The notes under the pieces were generated by a model. It saw nothing but the letters and a program-made list of their open reading frames with translations, was not told the DNA's origin and did no database searches. Below are positions 22,821 to 34,792 of a DNA stretch of 64,000 nt, piece by piece. The translations under genes and the position numbers were made by a program. The stretch is from Athripsodes cinereus (taxonomy: Eukaryota; Arthropoda; Insecta; Trichoptera; Leptoceridae). Every line of letters starts with the position of its first letter. The stretch's first letter is position 1. The stretch is from the NCBI GenBank assembly GCA_947579605.1, contig OX388321.1:16731614-16795613 (forward strand). Reading direction: 5' to 3'.

Positions 22821-24690
22821 GTTTATTACAATTTTTTTAATACTATTAATTTTAAGTTCCAAAATCTCTTTCATTGTTAAAGCTGTATTTTGTTAACTAT
22901 CTATACTTATTTATAGGTAGGTTATGTCTTTTCATTGTATTCATTTCCTTACATTAGACTATCACAGCAAAGTAAACACTTGACAATTTCTCATACATTA
23001 CCTTCATTCACAATTCAATACTTCAATAATAGTAATTTAAAAGGCTAAGCGCAGATTTAATATAATATTTCCATGCGAATTTCAGTCGTTTACGATCTAC
23101 GCGATAAATCACGATCCTTCAGAGAAATTAAATAATATCACTCATTGTAGACGAGATTGTCATCGTCATACAATATTCGACGTTGACATTATTAAATTTG
23201 TCGCATTGCATTCAACATTTTAATCGTCCGTTATCGAACGATAAACAGTTTAATAAAAATATTATTCAAATATAAGATCAAAAACACCATCAAAACTGTT
23301 AATAAAATCATATTTTTGACTCATCTCCACGTACTGTGCGTTTTGCACAATACTGGAGATCGGTTTGATTGGTTTTTTCTGGGTTTTGACACGATAAATA
23401 ATAACCATTTCCTTATCATGATTAAACTCATCATTGCTTGTAATAAAACACTGAAAGATCATTAACGTAGTCAGTTAGGTAAACTCGGAAATAAAAAGAT
23501 ATAAAAGAATCTGAATAGATTGTTAATTTTTTTTTTAATTTCGTAACCACTGTGTCCTCAATAATATGTGTGATGTTATTTTCTAGGATCATATTTGTTA
23601 TAATGCTTCCAGCAAGATTGAATAGAGAGCCAGCTCCCAGCAAGAGTCGGCCTTTTGTCTATAAATATAATAACAATAGGAGTCGTACGTATGAAGTAGG
23701 TATACATGTACTACGTCAAAAATTAGTATCCAATGTGCGCCCGGCTTAATGTCGTACGATGCTAAACATTATAGAGAGAGATATGAGTAGGTACTTACTC
23801 AAGCCATGTTCTTACAAAAGAGTTTACTTTGTATACTACAAGTTGTTGCTAGAGTAGAATAATCGTTGTTATTTTAACTCACAAGTAATGATAGTAAATT
23901 CTATATATAGTAGTAGGTTATTTGCTTCCGTTCCACGTTAATTTATACTTCACTGTTTGTTCCCAATGGATAACCATCGCTTGATTACGTAAATATTGAC
24001 TGTACCCACTACAATTCCAGATAGTACTACACGGTACCTTGTTGTACAACGTTATACTTGTATACCATCGTCCCAAGAGGTATTATAATAGTATAGAACC
24101 AATACAGAAATCGATCGCTCGGTTGATCCGAATCAAATTAACAACGTGGTTTGTTTGAGATTTGTATGTTATTATTGTTATTGTCCCGTATACATTCATA
24201 TTATTACACTAGATTTTAAAACCTACAATCTTGCGTGAAGCCATCAATAACTTTTAGTGATCTCTCATGTATTTCCTCTATCATTTCATGTATTCCCTCA
24301 CAATATGAAATCCAATAATTTAAAATCAACAAAACCATCAACTTCGCTACCGAGATACGCCAAATTCATCACAAAACTTGTGTTCAACATTCAGATTGCA
24401 AAAATAGTTCTGATATATCGAAGTGTTTTAACATTGTTCGTAATCGTATGTATAGTTCAATGAATAAGATTTATGATTATGAACTTTTATTATCCACAAT
24501 CAAGTACAACAGTTTTTTTTTTACACTTTCTTACACACAGATGTCAGTATAGCAGGTGGGCTTATAACTTAGGATAGCCGTTGCATCACGTGGCCGATTG
24601 AGACTTTTGTATAGCATGTATTTTTTTCCCCGACTTTTTTGATTTTATTGGCACTAGCAATGTTATAATCACGATAAATTTTTAGAATAT
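22821..24690. other. AT-rich region containing one dispersed repeat
   Basis: Apart from the repeat at 23310-23405, no gene is recognised. ORFs of 65-70 codons at 23262-23749 on both strands overlap each other and the repeat. Confidence 0.45.
23310..23405 (-). repeat. Dispersed repeat, partner at 60645-60740
   Basis: The reverse complement (ATCGTGTCAAAACCCAGAAA, CCAATCAAACCGATCTCCAG, TGTGCAAAACGCACAGTACG, GAGATGAGTCAAAAATAT) matches 60645-60740 almost throughout. In the minus-strand frame both copies read YRV(K/E)TQKKPIK and SSxVQNAQ, so a coding origin is possible. A TGTGC-AAAAC-GCACA hairpin is central in both. Confidence 0.75.
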
Positions 24691-24697
24691 TTAATAG

Positions 24698-24836
24698 TTG
24701 TTAGTTGGAAGACATCGCATTTTAGCGATAAACTCGCCCTCTGTACATTGAATTGTATAAATGATATTTTCTATGTTAATTTGTATTATTGTAAACAATG
24801 TACAGTGAAGAATAAAATAAATAAATAAATAAATAT
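24698..24836 (+). repeat. LINE 3' tail (TTGGAAGA-ATCGC family)
   Basis: GTTAGTTGGAAGACATCGCA, AGCGATAAACTCGCCCTCTG and AACAATGTACAGTGAAGAAT end in (AAAT)n. The best-preserved tail of this family in the window. Confidence 0.85.
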
Positions 24837-25034
24837 GAGTTATTATGTACTACACCATATAATATACACCATATAAATTTATAAAAACACGACCGGTTTC
24901 AACGCTAATATGCGTCATTGACGAGTGTATGATGTTATTATTGTTGAGATAACTATTACTAAATATTTTTTAAAAATACCTATGAAAATATTGAAGATAA
25001 AGTAAAAATAAACTATTTATTGTTGTAATAATAC

Positions 25035-25095
25035 ATACGTAAAATAGGCGTGCTTATTGCCTGGAGGCAATCTTTTCCAGCAAAACTGTATAATA
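25035..25095 (-). repeat. LINE 3' tail (GGCAATAAACCCGCC family)
   Basis: AAAATAGGCGTGCTTATTGC and CTGGAGGCAATCTTTTCCAG match, in order, the tails at 26915-27008, 45318-45405 and (opposite strand) 59075-59170. Confidence 0.65.
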
Positions 25096-25158
25096 TAATT
25101 ATAAAGATTCGAACATGTTAACTAACAGACGAACTCGACAACGTATCCAAGGATTTTA

Positions 25159-25464
25159 TTGCCGAACACGTTACGTTCGATTGGTTGTAAAATATTTCAT
25201 GATCGTGAGGCTTTCGTTAATAAACGAAAATTGGTAGATATAATACATACACGTAACGTTACGATAATTCAATCACACCGATATGATTCAGAGGAAATTA
25301 ATTTATTGGTACGCGGAGAAATTAATCACGTTTGCATGTTGATTCACAATGCGGAATATTTCACGTATGTATGTAGTAATACTTGGTTTTATTATATCTT
25401 ATCGATTATCAGAACCCTTTGTCAAATTATAATAATTATTATTATTATTAGTATTAAAAGGTAG
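25159..25464 (+). other. Open frame of unknown nature (no ATG start)
   Basis: A frame of about 100 codons without an ATG at its start; the first part (FHDREAFVNKRKLVDIIHTR and INHVCMLIHNAEYF) has a less AT-biased, protein-like composition than the Ile-rich end, which is a (TTA)n run. It could be an exon or a dead transposon piece. No family recognised. Confidence 0.2.
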
Positions 25465-26910
25465 ACGTGTTATTGAAACATGACGGACTCCGAAATGTGA
25501 TTAAATCATTTCAAAAGGTACAATAATTTAATATTTCAGTCAGTTTAGTGGAAAAAATCGCGACATAGTAATAATGATAATTTTATTTATTCAAATATGC
25601 AGATACATCAATAACATAGAATTAAACAAATTAAAGAGAGGATAAACAATATTTACACAACATTGAGCTCTCGTATATACAAGGAATAAAAACAGATAAT
25701 CAGAAACGCCTACAACTCCTCAAGTCATTTATATCATGTATAATCTAAGTTAAGTTACAATATCACTTTTACCCACCACGCTAGCCATTTGGCTGTGTTG
25801 GTAATTTTACATGGTAATAAACTAGCCCTCTGTATTATAATTTTATTATTTCCAATGTGGCTTTCATTTTTTATTTCTGTATTCAATTCTCTGTTACCAT
25901 AAAACATATAATATTTAGTGTCTATCGAAAAGCAATGATATTCAAAGTACAATTCGATTTATGTTGTTATATTTGTAATCAATTTGTTTTGACTAATTTT
26001 TAAGCTTTGTATTTCCGATAGAGAACTTTGAAGTTTAAATATTTGTATACAGTTTACCTGTAATTATCATGGTCTCATTTCCAATTCCAATACAGAATAT
26101 CCTGCGAGTTGCGGTTAGCTAGTATAGCATTAATAATATGTATTTGTATCTACCGTTATTCACCCTCGTTCTCTCTGTGTGGAAGCAATCAGTTACTGTC
26201 CCACAATTCCACGTCCCCATGTCCAACAAATGATCAGACGGACGTGATGTCCCAAAAATTTATTTTACGTAATTATGTCGGGTAATTTTGGTCCCCATTT
26301 TACCTTTTGGGTACATTATAGTTGAGGCAATATAGTTCGATCAAACATCGGATGTTTGAAATAGACCAAGATCCGAATCTGTGTCCAATTTAGAATATTT
26401 ATAGACACATTTAAATATGAAAAATCAAAATCATTGAAAGTTCACAAATTTCAGTTTAATTACTTCAACGAGTATGTTTCAAAAATACACGAAACAAAAG
26501 TTTCACGCCATAATTATGTATAATCTGTATAAACCTTCATACTGATTCATGGCTGTTTATTTGGATTCACAAGCTCACAATAAAAAAGTTGGTAAGGATA
26601 TTTTATTCATCGCTTACAGTTAATCATCATTTATGTACACCTAAAACTTTCAATATGATTCCAGAATGGTTTCACGAATGTTACCCAAATGCACACTCTC
26701 ATCAGACATATTCCATAACTTCAAATATATTGCATAATAAAAAAGTGAAGTACCTACATATTTTTTCAGGTTGCGTAATTACAAAGTATTAAAGATTTAT
26801 TCTTAATCGAATAACACATAAAAAGATTGTATAACACACATAATGATTTATGTAACTTCTGACGTGGATACCTTTATGTATCCGAGATTCTCATTACCTA
26901 TTTTCTTATA
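25465..26910. other. AT-rich region, one weak LINE tail
   Basis: AATAAACTAGCCCTCTGTAT near 25815 resembles the CCCTCTGTACATTG tail of the LINE family at 24698. Otherwise nothing recognised. 26160-26300 is slightly richer in GC but has no clear ORF. Confidence 0.4.
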
Positions 26911-26914
26911 TTAT

Positions 26915-27008
26915 AAATAAATAAATAAATAAATAAATAAAAACTTTATTGAAAAAAAAATATTTCAAATGGCGGGTTTATTGCCGTGGGCAATTTCTGC
27001 CAACCAAC
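26915..27008 (-). repeat. LINE 3' tail (GGCAATAAACCCGCC family)
   Basis: (AAAT)n, ACTTTATTG, then ATGGCGGGTTTATTGCCGTG and GGCAATTTCTGCCAACCAAC. This is the reverse complement of the tail at 59075-59170. Confidence 0.8.
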
Positions 27009-27560
27009 CATTATAACGTGGATGTAATTTATTAGAATTTGATTAATTATCCAGAGTCCTTGAGGTGATTTGGCACGTAGACGAGGCTTTAATTTTGTCC
27101 AATGATAATAATTGTCAAAATTATGTCATATAAAATTCATCAATATTCTTTTAGTTAAAAGTTTATTTAATTTTGTTAGTTTCGAATCGGTCATTGACCA
27201 TATTCGGACTCGGTAAATAGTTATGTTTACAAAAGTTAACTACAAACCATCTGACAGCCGATATTATTATTGTTTTGTACCGAATACCGAAATGTTCGGA
27301 AAACTTAATTTGTTTTTCTCCATGCCAAATCGGTAGTCTAATAATGTCATACTGGTTAATTTGGATATTTTCAACTTTTCAACAATTTACTTCTTAAATA
27401 CTTGTATCCGTTTAATAAGATAACATGACAAATTAATAATTTATTCTGTTGACAGTGGACCGCAACAAAATAATAATAAAAACTCTAAAACCTTCTCTGA
27501 TCGCTCTTTTAACGAATTTACTTTTGGTATATTTTTTATCCGGCATTTAATTTGTATTAC
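27009..27560. other. AT-rich spacer, nothing recognised
   Basis: No gene or assignable repeat found. Confidence 0.45.
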
Positions 27561-27565
27561 AGGAC

Positions 27566-27852
27566 CTGTAATCTCCGTAATACAGGAGAGACGATGGTCC
27601 TGGCTGGGACATGTTTTGAGAATGCCCAATGATAGTTGGCCAAAAAGAGCACTGTTCTTCCATCCGCAGGGGTTCCGTCGGCCCGGGCGTCCCTCTTTCA
27701 CAATACACCGTTCCTATGACAACGATATCAGAGCGCAGGGAATGTCGTGGAAAGAGGTGACGCAATTGGCGCAGAGACGCTCTGAATGGAGGAGGCTGGT
27801 TTCTGCCCTGTGCTCCTGGGAAGAGCGTTGAGGGCGAGATGATGATGATGAT
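27566..27852 (+). pseudogene. LINE 3' unit, MPNDSWPKRAL family, with (GAT)n tail
   Basis: C-terminal piece of a non-LTR retrotransposon reverse transcriptase. One frame reads RRWSWLGHVLRMPNDSWPKR, GFRRPGRPSF, DNDIRAQGMSWKEVTQLAQR and EWRRLV, the conserved 'W.GH..RMP...GRP...W......M' region of RTE-like elements. It ends EER-stop and then (GAT)n. It has no catalytic domain. The second near-identical copy at 61057-61340 begins at exactly the same base (CTGTAATCTCCGTAATAC), which is unusual for independent 5' truncations. Decayed relatives lie at 3110-3235 and 34040-34240. Confidence 0.85.
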
Positions 27853-28061
27853 TAAAATTTATTGAATTCTGGTTATTATTATTATTGGACAATATTAAAG
27901 TGTCGTTTACGTGCTTAAACACCTCAAAGACACTGTACAATTCATAAATTCAAAAATTTAAAAAGATAATTTAACATTACATACTCATACATGCATACCT
28001 TCTAATATTTGTTTGTATTACACTGAAAAGTAATTATAAAATCTAATACAGTACTGCTACT

Positions 28062-28275
28062 ATACCATCATGGCAAATTTCACAAGTGTGGTAGCCAGCA
28101 GACTAGCTGCATTTATTTTACAAGAAAGCCGTCCTATCTGTGTCAATAAAGAATCACGACATTCAAGATGAGTGGCAAAGCTCATCGCTAAATTTAAGAT
28201 ACTAAATGTCTTTATTTTTCGGACATCTAACTTTTTATGGGACACTCGTAAACATATGGAGTGTCACGTAAAAGG
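28062..28275 (-). repeat. CATCACGG repeat, nearly full length
   Basis: TACCATCATGGCAAATTTCA, GGTAGCCAGCAGACTAGCTG, AAAGCTCATCGCTAAATTTA and TTTTATGGGACACTCGTAAA in family order. A 61-codon minus-strand frame ends in the same frame and at the same place as in the 3617-3895 copy (..LVKFAMMV-stop). Confidence 0.85.
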
Positions 28276-28289
28276 CAGGCGTTCGAATA

Positions 28290-29990
28290 AATAAATACAT
28301 GTATTTTATTTTATTTCTCTTTACCATCGGTTAAGTTAACAACCTATATTGTTTAAAAAAAAAACGTAAATTGTTGGTCGGATATATTGGTTTCATTACC
28401 GTGTTTTAAAGTAAAATATTTACTTTGTTTTACCAACAATATTTTTTCTGTTTTTTTTTTTAAATTCTATCGAGATCAACCGCATTTTTCAATCTCCATC
28501 AATTATTTATTGATGAATCTCTTTCCAATCTTTTGATTAAAGGTATTTTGATTGTGAATTTGAAATAAATTAAAAAGTTTCCTTATATATTATCCTTTTG
28601 TTCTTTTTAAATGAATTTTTTAATAAAGTTGATTTCATTTTACGCTCCATTGGCTAGGTGAATGTTGAGGTAAATGGAATAAATTTGTGGAAAACGTTGT
28701 ATATTAAAATGTTTCAACATTTTTATTGTATTATGTTGTTTCTCTTATTAAACATCAATGTTTTAGTAATAAATAAATACTACCGAGATACTTAGTGCGG
28801 TTTTGAAATTGATTGGTATTTAGCTATACCAAACCATTATCATATGCTTCATTGTTACTTATTGTTCCTTTTACTTTTATTAGGTCGGTTTTAATGCAAT
28901 TATTCATTTACTTCTTATTTAATCCATTTGTTCACGTATTTTTAAAGTGTGTTGTGATGTTTTTGTATCGGTAAAGTAATTTGAAAATTACACCTAAATT
29001 TTCTATTTTATTATATTCCACTTTCCGTTATTTGCTGGAGGAGATCCTTCCATATTTTTCTTCGGGTTGTCTGATCTTCTACCGCCTGCATCTAGCTGAC
29101 ACCAACATATCGAATACTGTAATCTTCTTTGTCAGTTATTATTTTCCCTTGCTCTCAAATATGATGCTTAGTCTCCAAGGCATGCTTTGTCCATTTTTAT
29201 TTAAGCTTTAATCCGGTACCTACATTGAAATTTTGAATTAATTTCCACTGTATATTAAAATGTTTATATATGACTGCTGCTTCATTTATTATAGTCTACA
29301 CAACGTATAAAATAAAAATCTTTATCAAAAGACTATATTAAGAAGTCCTTTTCATCCGACCACATTCTACTGAATTTCTTGAATAGAAAACTAAAGTTCA
29401 GATTTTCTATTGTCATGGAAGGATAAAAGTCCTGTAGTTCTCAAACAAAGTCCTGTTTTGTTTCTCTTTTAATAGCGGCATAGAAAACTAATGTTGGGAT
29501 AAGAACATTTTCTCTGTGTTATTTTTTTATTAAACTCTTTTAATCTCCTTTCATTTTCAAATATACTCTTCTGTAACGGATAAGGAATAATAACTTTCTG
29601 AATAGTTTACTAAAATATCACGGAGCCTTTGAATAATATTACCAGATAGGTACTCTTAAGGCAATTATTTTAGTATAGTTTTTTTGTCTGCTTTTATTGA
29701 AAATCTTATTTGACTTTTTAGAAGAGTCGTCTCCTCGTTAGTTTTCTTGTTATCTCTCAGTTTGTGTTAAAATAAATTCAAAGGAAACTATTTGAAATAA
29801 ATATTACAATTAGTTAAAAATGGCTTGTGAAAGCTTGTTATCATTCGAAAATCACGTGCATTTACCATATCATTCTATGTCCTACTTTTTGTACATATGC
29901 TGATAATGAAGTTGAAAATATTCAACCATTTTGTTATTTTAAAGGAAAAATAATTGATTATCTATATCCATAAGAAAGCTAGAATTTGAT
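28290..29990. other. AT-rich spacer, nothing recognised
   Basis: No gene recognised. The 76-codon frame at 28981-29211 starts at a non-ATG codon and has AT-driven composition. Confidence 0.45.
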
Positions 29991-29996
29991 CTAATT

Positions 29997-30107
29997 GGAA
30001 GACATCGCGATTCGGAAACAAAGTCGCCCTCTGTGCATTGAATTATAAAACTGCGAATTTTCATATGTGATAAATATTATAACCAATATATAGTTAAGAC
30101 TAAAAAA
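29997..30107 (+). repeat. LINE 3' tail (TTGGAAGA-ATCGC family)
   Basis: AATTGGAAGACATCGCGATT, AAGTCGCCCTCTGTGCATTG. Lacks the usual AATAAATA end. Confidence 0.7.
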
Positions 30108-30920
30108 ATCAATTGTCTTTACATTTGCAATAATTATTTGATTTGTACAGAACTAAATATTGACAGATTAACTGCCATAGAAATTGTTTGCATGCGTGTT
30201 CAATATACGAATATCTTCTCAAAATTATTAATCTTTACTTCTATTGTCTCTACAATAGGGATTCATGTATGTATGAATAAACGTTTATTATATATATGAT
30301 ATATCTGTTCTATGTATTCTAATAGCAATTAAATTAATTTTGCTAATCACCGATATTACAAATGATATGTTGAGCCATATTATATTTCAGCAGCTAAGGT
30401 TAATAATCTACAAACACAAAGACTCATACATTTGATCTTCAGTTGATAATCAATACGTTAAAAATGTTAAAATCAAACGTTTTCAAAAATATCAAGTCAG
30501 CGGCAACATAACACCTTATTTTAATTGCACTTTTTGTAATAATGTAATTTCAAAAGAATCGCTTTAAAGCTTTTTTTTATATTTTAATGAACAACTATTT
30601 CATGTTAAAATAAACAAAAAATAAATAACACAAAATGATGTGGAAAATACTGAATAAAAATAAGTTGCATAAAACCGACGCTGCTTTCCAAATTTAGGCA
30701 TTATTATTTTTTCTCTATATTTCAGAACATGAACAGTAATTAAACTTCAACGTTCGGAGTATATTCCAACCATATTTTAATTACTCTTATTGCAAATGCT
30801 TGACGCCTATTTCAATCTCTAGTTTTCTGGTTTGCATCAAAACATTGAGATCGAAAAATTGAAATTCTGGGTAGGTACATATTATTACCAATTATTATTT
30901 CAATTCACTAGAGTGAAGTC

Positions 30921-31195
30921 TATGAAATTTGACGTGACTTATATACCAACTTTTTTTAGTTTCAATAGCCTCTCCTCTAAGAGAGCCTTAGTTTTAATAC
31001 AAAATTATAGGTTTCTATTTTTAAGATTATATGTTTTAAAAAAAGCTTTAATAAAATACCATATGTCATATCCAACATGAACACCAGAAACAGTATAATA
31101 ATCCTATGAAATCTGGCGTGACTTATTTATCAGCTTTTTTTATGTACCGATATTCTCTCATCTAAGAGAGTTTCAGTTATAGTACTAGATTATGA
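30921..31195. repeat. Two diverged copies of a ~92-base unit, 184-base spacing
   Basis: Unit 1 (30921-31013): TATGAAATTTGACGTGACTT, CTCTCCTCTAAGAGAGCC. Unit 2 (31105-31195): TATGAAATCTGGCGTGACTT, CTCTCATCTAAGAGAGTT. Both keep the CTCTC-(C/A)T-CTAAGAGAG hairpin although the sequence around it has drifted. Element type unknown. Confidence 0.75.
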
Positions 31196-31297
31196 TATTT
31201 TTATTTATAATACAATCAAAATATTTTCATTCTAAAACTAGAATTGATTATTGCAGGACGAAGTCAATAATAGTCTGCACCCCACCACGTACTTATT

Positions 31298-31683
31298 ATT
31301 ATTATTTGGATGATTTGTAAAGCGCCGTTTTGTGAAAAAAAATCCACCTCAAGGGCGCTCTTTGCTAACTAAGGTTGTGCCTGGATTATTCCGTGAGATT
31401 TCTTGAATAGATAAGTCTTCAGTTGGTTCTTGAAACGAGATAAGTCCTGCGTTTCTCTGATCATTGGTGGAAGCCTGTTCCAGACTACAGGTGCAGATAT
31501 TGCAAAAGCACGCTCCACGTACACTGGTTTCGATACAGTACCTACATAATAAGTATCTTTGGACGCTGCAATTAAATAACTCAATACGGTGAAGATAACT
31601 AGACCTGTCCGTACAAAAATTACACGTGGACGTTGAATCAAAATGTTAATATTAAAAAACTCATAAGTTTCCAAATTGCCCAC
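31298..31683 (-). pseudogene. CR1-like LINE, ORF C-terminus and 3' UTR
   Basis: The minus strand encodes the end of a non-LTR reverse transcriptase: ERAFAISAPVVWNRLPPMIR then SRFKNQLKTYLFKKS, the standard 'RAF..A.P..WN.LP..IR....FK..LKTYLF' C-terminus of CR1/Jockey-type elements. A stop follows at 31369. The 3' UTR (GCGCCCTTGAGGTGGATTTT, AAAACGGCGCTTTACAAATC) ends in (ATA)n. The first 40 or so codons of the open frame (GNLETYEFF...) probably include frame drift. The catalytic domain is missing, so the copy is truncated. The same 3' UTR recurs at 11489-11615 and 36785-36860. Confidence 0.8.
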
Positions 31684-32077
31684 CCTGTATCAGATTCTAA
31701 CGAACGAACCAAATTATAAGTAAATAAATAGGTAAGCAAAAAACTTAGACCCGAGTAGAATGAATCAATGATGCGGTGAGCTTGTTAGGACGCTCGTTAG
31801 TTTAGTTGTTAGGGGATTATATTATTATTACTATTATATTTATTCATTATTATTATTATTATAAAATGCAGATGAAAATACAAATGAAACGAAGCGGATA
31901 ATTCCCTTAAAAGGCTCAAACAACAACACAACTTTACTGTGGTTGACTAGTTACTACTAGGAGTAGGTATGCTTTATTGAAAAAAGGTAGTATGTATGTA
32001 TACGAAAGTTTCATTAGAGATATTTAAACCATTGTATCATCACGCAGTGTAGGTATGTTTAAAACATCTGTGTATTT

Positions 32078-32130
32078 ATACTATCACGAAATCTCCCACA
32101 AGTGGGGTAGCCAGTAGATTATCTGTATGA
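32078..32130 (-). repeat. CATCACGG repeat, 3' end only
   Basis: ACTATCACGAAATCTCCCAC, AAGTGGGGTAGCCAGTAGAT. Confidence 0.75.
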
Positions 32131-32169
32131 AGTATGTTCAGCATAAAATGTATAAAAATCATTCAATAT

Positions 32170-32345
32170 TGGCCATTGTGACATCCAGGAGGTCAGTGTT
32201 CTGCCTGATCTTCTGGGTCCTAATTCTGTGCTCATTGTCTTTAGTATCATTATATCCTGTGGTGGTCTCAAAATGTGTCCATATCTCTTAATCTGTTTTC
32301 AATCACTTTTTCATCTATAATATACATTTCGTAGGATACTTAATG
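32170..32345 (-). pseudogene. LINE C-terminal remnant (same family as 37086-37456)
   Basis: GTGACATCCAGGAGGTCAGT, TCTTCTGGGTCCTAATTCTG, GTGGTGGTCTCAAAATGTGT and CTTAATCTGTTTTCAATCAC match the 37086-37456 copy segment by segment. Frames are interrupted. Confidence 0.7.
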
Positions 32346-32798
32346 AATCGATATTTAATTGGCATTCTTCCTCAACTGTACATTTGGTTTCACTTATTTT
32401 TAATTTTAATTGATTATTTTATAGATATATGGGAACTTAAATTAATCAAAATTGTTTATATAAAACCTAGTGCAAGAATTTATCTTACAGGACATCAAAG
32501 TATTTTTTTTTTGTAGACTAATTGTTTTGTTTTCTATTTATAAATTTAGCATTGAGAATGTATCCTTATTGATTTATTTGAATTTGATTGAAATAAAAAT
32601 ATAATTTTTCTGTACCTACATAAATCTTATTTTTGATATAGGAGTGTAGCGGCTACATATTAACATACTTATTCTAGCAATTCACTGCATGTAAGTGAAA
32701 CTTAAAAAATCGAAATTGTCACTTGTAGTATTATTTATAGCTGTTATCAAAAGTAACTTAATAAAAATAAAATATAATATATCTTGTTATCAAGTAGT

Positions 32799-33522
32799 CA
32801 TCATCATCTCTAGCCATCTCTCCACTGCTGGATGTAGGCCTCTTCCATATTCCTCCATCTTTTTCTCTCCTGCGCGACTGCTGTCCACCTCCTACCCGCG
32901 ACATGAACGATATCGTCAACCCATCTTTTCTGCGGTCGACCCACTCCCCTTTTTTGATCCCACGGTCTCCAGTTCACGATTCTAGGTGTCCATCTTTCAG
33001 TTCCCTGTCTAGCCACATGACCCGCCCACTGCCATTTCATTTTTGTGACACGGTCCACCACATCGGCAACTTTTGTTCGGCGTCTGATTTCCACAATTGG
33101 TACTCTGTCTCTAAGACTTATGCCTAGCATTTGCCTTTCCATAAATCTTTGTGCACATCTTAATTTGTGTATGGTATTGGCTGTCAGTGTCATTGTTTCA
33201 AGACCATATGTCATTACAGGGAGGATACATGTGTCATAGACCTTCCTTTTCAGGTTAATGGGAACTTCTTTGTTTTTGAGAATGTGACCTAATTTACCAA
33301 AGGCGGCCCAACCCAATCCAATTCTTCTTGGTATCTCTGCTGTCTGGTTTGCTTTCCCCAGTTTGATTTTATGTCCGAGATAAATGTATTCTTCAACAGG
33401 TTCTATTGTTTTATTGTCTATGGTGAGACCGCTGTTGGAAGGGCTCATAATTTTTGTTTTTCCAATGTTCATCTCTAAACCAACTTTCAGGGAGGCATCA
33501 TGGAGTTCCTTTATCATATTAT
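32799..33522 (-). mobile_element. 5'-truncated RTE LINE with 12-base TSD
   Basis: The minus strand carries about 237 codons of the reverse transcriptase C-terminal half: NIGKTKIM, EEYIYLGHKI (the 'YLG' thumb motif), KRKVYDTCILPVMTYGLET, a MKWQWAGHVAR block, GVGRPQKRWVDDIV, and a final ERKRWRNMEEAYIQQW. The stop is at 32810-32812 and a (GATGATGA) tail follows. TTATCAAGTAGT occurs at 32787-32798 and 33523-33534, a perfect target-site duplication, so this is a single clean insertion. The open frame continues into the duplication and the flank, where its apparent ATG (33541) lies; that ATG is not native. The unbroken frame points to a fairly recent event. YADD is absent, so it is inactive. Confidence 0.92.
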
Positions 33523-33639
33523 TTATCAAGTAGTACTCCATCTAAATTAGTGTCGCAGATATTCACTGCATGTTAAATGTAAAAACTTTTATAACAGAGA
33601 ACAAATAATAATACACAAAATAACGGCAGAACGAAAAAA

Positions 33640-33840
33640 GAAGTAAAACAATAAATTTCGAAATTTTCACGGAAACAAAGAGAGCGAAAAAAAGTTGGCA
33701 GCATACAACAATAACAAAGTGCTTCTCTGAAAAGAATCGTATTATTGTGTTATATTTAAGGAGAAGAAGAAGTGAGTGAGAGAGAGAGAGAGGAGTGAAA
33801 GAGAAATGAAGTTCTTTAGAAGAAATGAGTAGGAGATCCA
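33640..33840. repeat. Purine-rich tract with (GA)n core
   Basis: The + strand is strongly A/G-biased, with GAGTGAGAGAGAGAGAGAGG at about 33774-33794. The antisense pyrimidine strand gives a Leu/Ser-rich open frame (33563-33877) that is explained by this bias. Confidence 0.7.
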
Positions 33841-34039
33841 AATATTTAAGTAGAATAATAAAGTTTGTTGTCAACATTGCTAGCTTATTTTGCAGTATGA
33901 CATTTTCACACCAGAGGCGCTAGTCATACAAAAAAAAATATTCACATGCCAGGTTTGCAACGTGTAATCAAAATTATGCTGGGCGCCGATGCACTTAGCA
34001 AAGATTTATAGATTGATTTGACGATGATCCTGACAGGTT

Positions 34040-34240
34040 CATGCTCTGACAATTTCCAATGGTATTTGGCCAAAAAGAGCACTGTTATTTCTTTACCAAG
34101 GTCTCCTACGGCCTGGATCTCTCTTTTTCATATATACGTTCTTATATTTTATTTTATTTATTTTTACAATATTAGAGAATCAAACAGAACAAACTATGAT
34201 AACGACATCTGAGCGCTAGGAATGTCTTCCGCAAATGGGG
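34040..34240 (+). pseudogene. MPNDSWPKRAL-family LINE piece with a ~50-base insertion
   Basis: TTTGGCCAAAAAGAGCACTG, CTCCTACGGCCTGGATCTCT, then after about 50 unrelated bases (roughly 34145-34190) TATGATAACGACATCTGAGC and GAATGTCTTCC. These align in order with 27630-27760. Frame broken. Confidence 0.7.
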
Positions 34241-34792
34241 TAGCGAGTCTGCATTTAATAACCGTGTAGGTTATAACGTGCAGACCACATTGCAGGTATA
34301 GTTTTTTTTTTATAATTCAAATATTGAAATAATATAACACCCAAATCACTTGAGAAATGTTCGGTACATGCAAGTTTATCGTTCCATTTCTTAATGTTTT
34401 TTGGAACATTTTATTTCGCAAAGTATATTCACAGGACATTGTTATTTTGCTACTGTTCTTCATCTGGCGATGAAGATGATAATAATAATAATAACAGTGT
34501 CTAATAATAACATAGACTTAAAACAATTTGTAAGTTGTGAAACGGAAAAACGAGAGCGTACGGGTGGATGAAGGATGATTTATATTACATGGACAACAGT
34601 CTTGAGAAGTATGAAGAAAGGAATAACATTTTATTTCACAAGAACAGCTATGTACAACAATTACGTGATAATATTCGAAAATATGCAACTTGTTTTTAAC
34701 AGTTTTTAGTATATTATATTATTCCCCTGCAAAATATGGGTATCCTATAAATACGTCACTGTTTTTGGCACCATAAAAAATTTACTTCTTCT

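Noticed and set aside
25159..25464. 101-codon ORF as a host gene
   Set aside because: No ATG, ends in a (TTA)n run and has no splice sites that I could support; kept only as an unknown open frame.
33563..33877. 104-codon minus-strand ORF rich in Leu, Ser and Phe
   Set aside because: Antisense of a purine-rich (GA)n tract; length is explained by base bias.
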